Source: Sphingobacteriales bacterium 39-19 (lineage in GTDB: Bacteria; Bacteroidota; Bacteroidia; Chitinophagales; Chitinophagaceae). Taken from it: a stretch of DNA of 64,000 nucleotides. The DNA lies in the NCBI GenBank assembly GCA_001898465.1, contig MKTX01000003.1, forward strand, positions 59,684 to 123,683, in the 5' to 3' direction. Within the stretch, counting starts at the first letter, position 1. Every line of letters starts with the position of its first letter. Positions 62,881-64,000 of the stretch are shown piece by piece. The notes under the pieces were generated by a model that was not told the DNA's origin, searched no databases, and saw only the letters and a list, made by a program, of their open reading frames with translations. The position numbers were made by a program, and so were the translations under genes.

Positions 62881-64000
62881 ATGGCAATAGAAGGTATGAA
62901 ACAGGTAAAACCAACGAGTTATCCTAAAGAAAAAATAAACATTTTATTTTTAGAAAATATCAGTGATGCAGCAGTTCATTTTTTTGAAGAAAATGGGTAT
63001 ACATCCATAAAAAGAATGACGGGTGCATTGAGCGAAGCGGAATTGAAAAAAGCCATCAGAGAGGTTCATATCTTAGGTATCCGCAGTAAAATGAAAATGA
63101 CAGCCGAAATTCTGGCCGAAGCAAAAAAATTGCAGGCCATTGGTTGTTTTTGCATTGGTGTGAACCAGGTAGATTTACAGGCTGCTACTGCCCGGGGGGT
63201 GGCTGTTTTTAACGCCCCTTATAGCAATACCCGCAGCGTGGCCGAACTGGTGATTGGCGCCTCAATTATGCTTGTTCGTAAAATTATTGATAAAAACAAA
63301 GCGGCCCATGAAGGCAAATGGATGAAAGATGCCAGTGGCAGCCATGAGCTAAGAGGTAAAACTATCGGCATTGTAGGCTACGGAAATATTGGAAGCCAGG
63401 TAAGTGTTTTGGCCGAAGCCATGGGGATGAAAGTTTTATTTTACGATACAGAAACCAAACTTCCCCTGGGCAATGCAAAAGACAGTAAATCATTAAAAGA
63501 ATTATTAAAACAATCTGATGTAGTTACCTTACATGTGCCTGAATTACCTTCTACAAAAAACCTGGTTAATAAAAACAATATCAGGAGTTTTAAAAAAGAT
63601 GCCGTTTTAATAAATTATGCCAGGGGAGAAGTTGTAGACCTTGATACTGTAAAAGACGCTTTGCAAAAAGGAATTTTAGCAGGTGCCGCCATTGATGTAT
63701 TCCCGGTGGAACCAGAAAAAAACGGGGATGATTTTAAAAGCATATTGCAGGGCTTACCCAATGTACTCATTACGCCCCATATTGGGGGCAGTACCCAGGA
63801 AGCACAAAATAATATTGGTATAGATGTAAGCCATAAATTATTTAACTACCTGGAAAAAGGGATCACGCTGGGATCGCATACCATTCCGGCACTGGCACTA
63901 CCGCCACAGGAAAATACGCACCGCATATTACATATACATAAAAATGTACCCGGCGTACTCAGCCAAATCAACACTTTATTAAGTAAAAATAAAATAAATA
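62881..64000 (+). CDS. serA: D-3-phosphoglycerate dehydrogenase, C-terminally cut by the window end
   Basis: The first 373 residues of SerA, which oxidises 3-phosphoglycerate in the first step of serine synthesis. The chain is very close in layout to E. coli SerA: IGCFCIGVNQVDL, NAPYSNTRSVAELVIG, the NAD-binding GIVGYGNIGSQ, the INYARGEVVD and TPHIGGSTQEAQENIG-like catalytic segments with Arg and His. The beginning of the ACT serine-binding domain (HIHKNVPGVLSQI) is seen before the window ends. The ATG at 62881 is used; the ATG at 62896 is the alternative and would leave a longer leader after the -7 box. Confidence 0.95.
   Translation, partial: MAIEGMKQVKPTSYPKEKINILFLENISDAAVHFFEENGYTSIKRMTGALSEAELKKAIREVHILGIRSKMKMTAEILAEAKKLQAIGCFCIGVNQVDLQAATARGVAVFNAPYSNTRSVAELVIGASIMLVRKIIDKNKAAHEGKWMKDASGSHELRGKTIGIVGYGNIGSQVSVLAEAMGMKVLFYDTETKLPLGNAKDSKSLKELLKQSDVVTLHVPELPSTKNLVNKNNIRSFKKDAVLINYARGEVVDLDTVKDALQKGILAGAAIDVFPVEPEKNGDDFKSILQGLPNVLITPHIGGSTQEAQNNIGIDVSHKLFNYLEKGITLGSHTIPALALPPQENTHRILHIHKNVPGVLSQINTLLSKNKIN

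Noticed and set aside
1..64000. Search by eye for insertion sequences, phage genes, CRISPR repeats, toxin-antitoxin pairs and known defence systems.
   Set aside because: No transposase, integrase, regularly spaced repeats or defence-type nuclease/ATPase combinations were recognised. Methyltransferases here look like small-molecule or glycan enzymes, not restriction-modification.

Overview
The window reads as a chromosomal segment of a Bacteroidota bacterium, most likely of the Chitinophagaceae type. The sequence signs are: a SusC/SusD outer-membrane pair, a protein with the gliding/type IX secretion C-terminal domain, the futalosine menaquinone genes mqnA and mqnB, almost no Shine-Dalgarno sequences, and many matches to the Bacteroidota -7 promoter element TAnnTTTG just upstream of genes. 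Two tRNA genes also carry a matching -33 TTTG. The genus assignment is inference. No insertion sequence, phage, integrase, CRISPR array or rRNA operon was seen; this looks like core chromosome with one accessory surface-polysaccharide island.

1-6 kb: mqnA, then on the minus strand a Wzx-like flippase followed by a large type IX-sorted surface protein. 6-20.9 kb: a polysaccharide island. It starts with a tightly coupled run rfbF-rfbG-epimerase-C-methyltransferase-ketoreductase, which should make a CDP-linked branched-chain 6-deoxysugar. Glycosyltransferases and methyltransferases follow, then gmd, two GT4 enzymes and a YfhO-family membrane protein. 21-28 kb: tRNA-His, a Prc-type S41 protease, a TPMT-like methyltransferase, a VIT-family transporter, a Cys-cluster protein, an atypical SDR, and a BON lipoprotein paired with a BON-like/SH3 protein. 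27-29 kb: an overlapping formyltransferase/polysaccharide deacetylase pair. 29-38 kb: housekeeping genes (ENPP-type phosphodiesterase, ahcY, an Lrp regulator, mqnB, a QueD-like gene, folE, fabD, ogt, csaA and small proteins).

38-47 kb: a same-strand block with a large TPR protein, a plug-less TonB-receptor-like barrel, a membrane-anchored HU/CCDC81-type protein, a methyltransferase and topoisomerase IV subunit A (parC-like). It joins envelope and chromosome functions. 47-55 kb: PepE, tRNA-Val, clpS, a metallo-beta-lactamase-fold protein, an ArsR-AHSA1-VOC operon with a clear operator, a CPA1 antiporter, ychF and a fused SpmA-SpmB protein. 55-63 kb: a minus-strand set of serine hydrolase, DeoR regulator, SusC, SusD and a DUF4397 lipoprotein, probably a nutrient-uptake locus controlled by the DeoR protein. 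The window ends inside serA.

The most interesting candidates are the branched-sugar pathway, the formyltransferase/deacetylase pair, the TPR-barrel-HU-ParC block with an HU protein that lacks the usual SPOR domain, and several inverted repeats that look like operators (ArsR at 49.3 kb, Lrp/ahcY at 31.95 kb, DeoR at 61.4 kb). No system could be shown to be undescribed from sequence alone.
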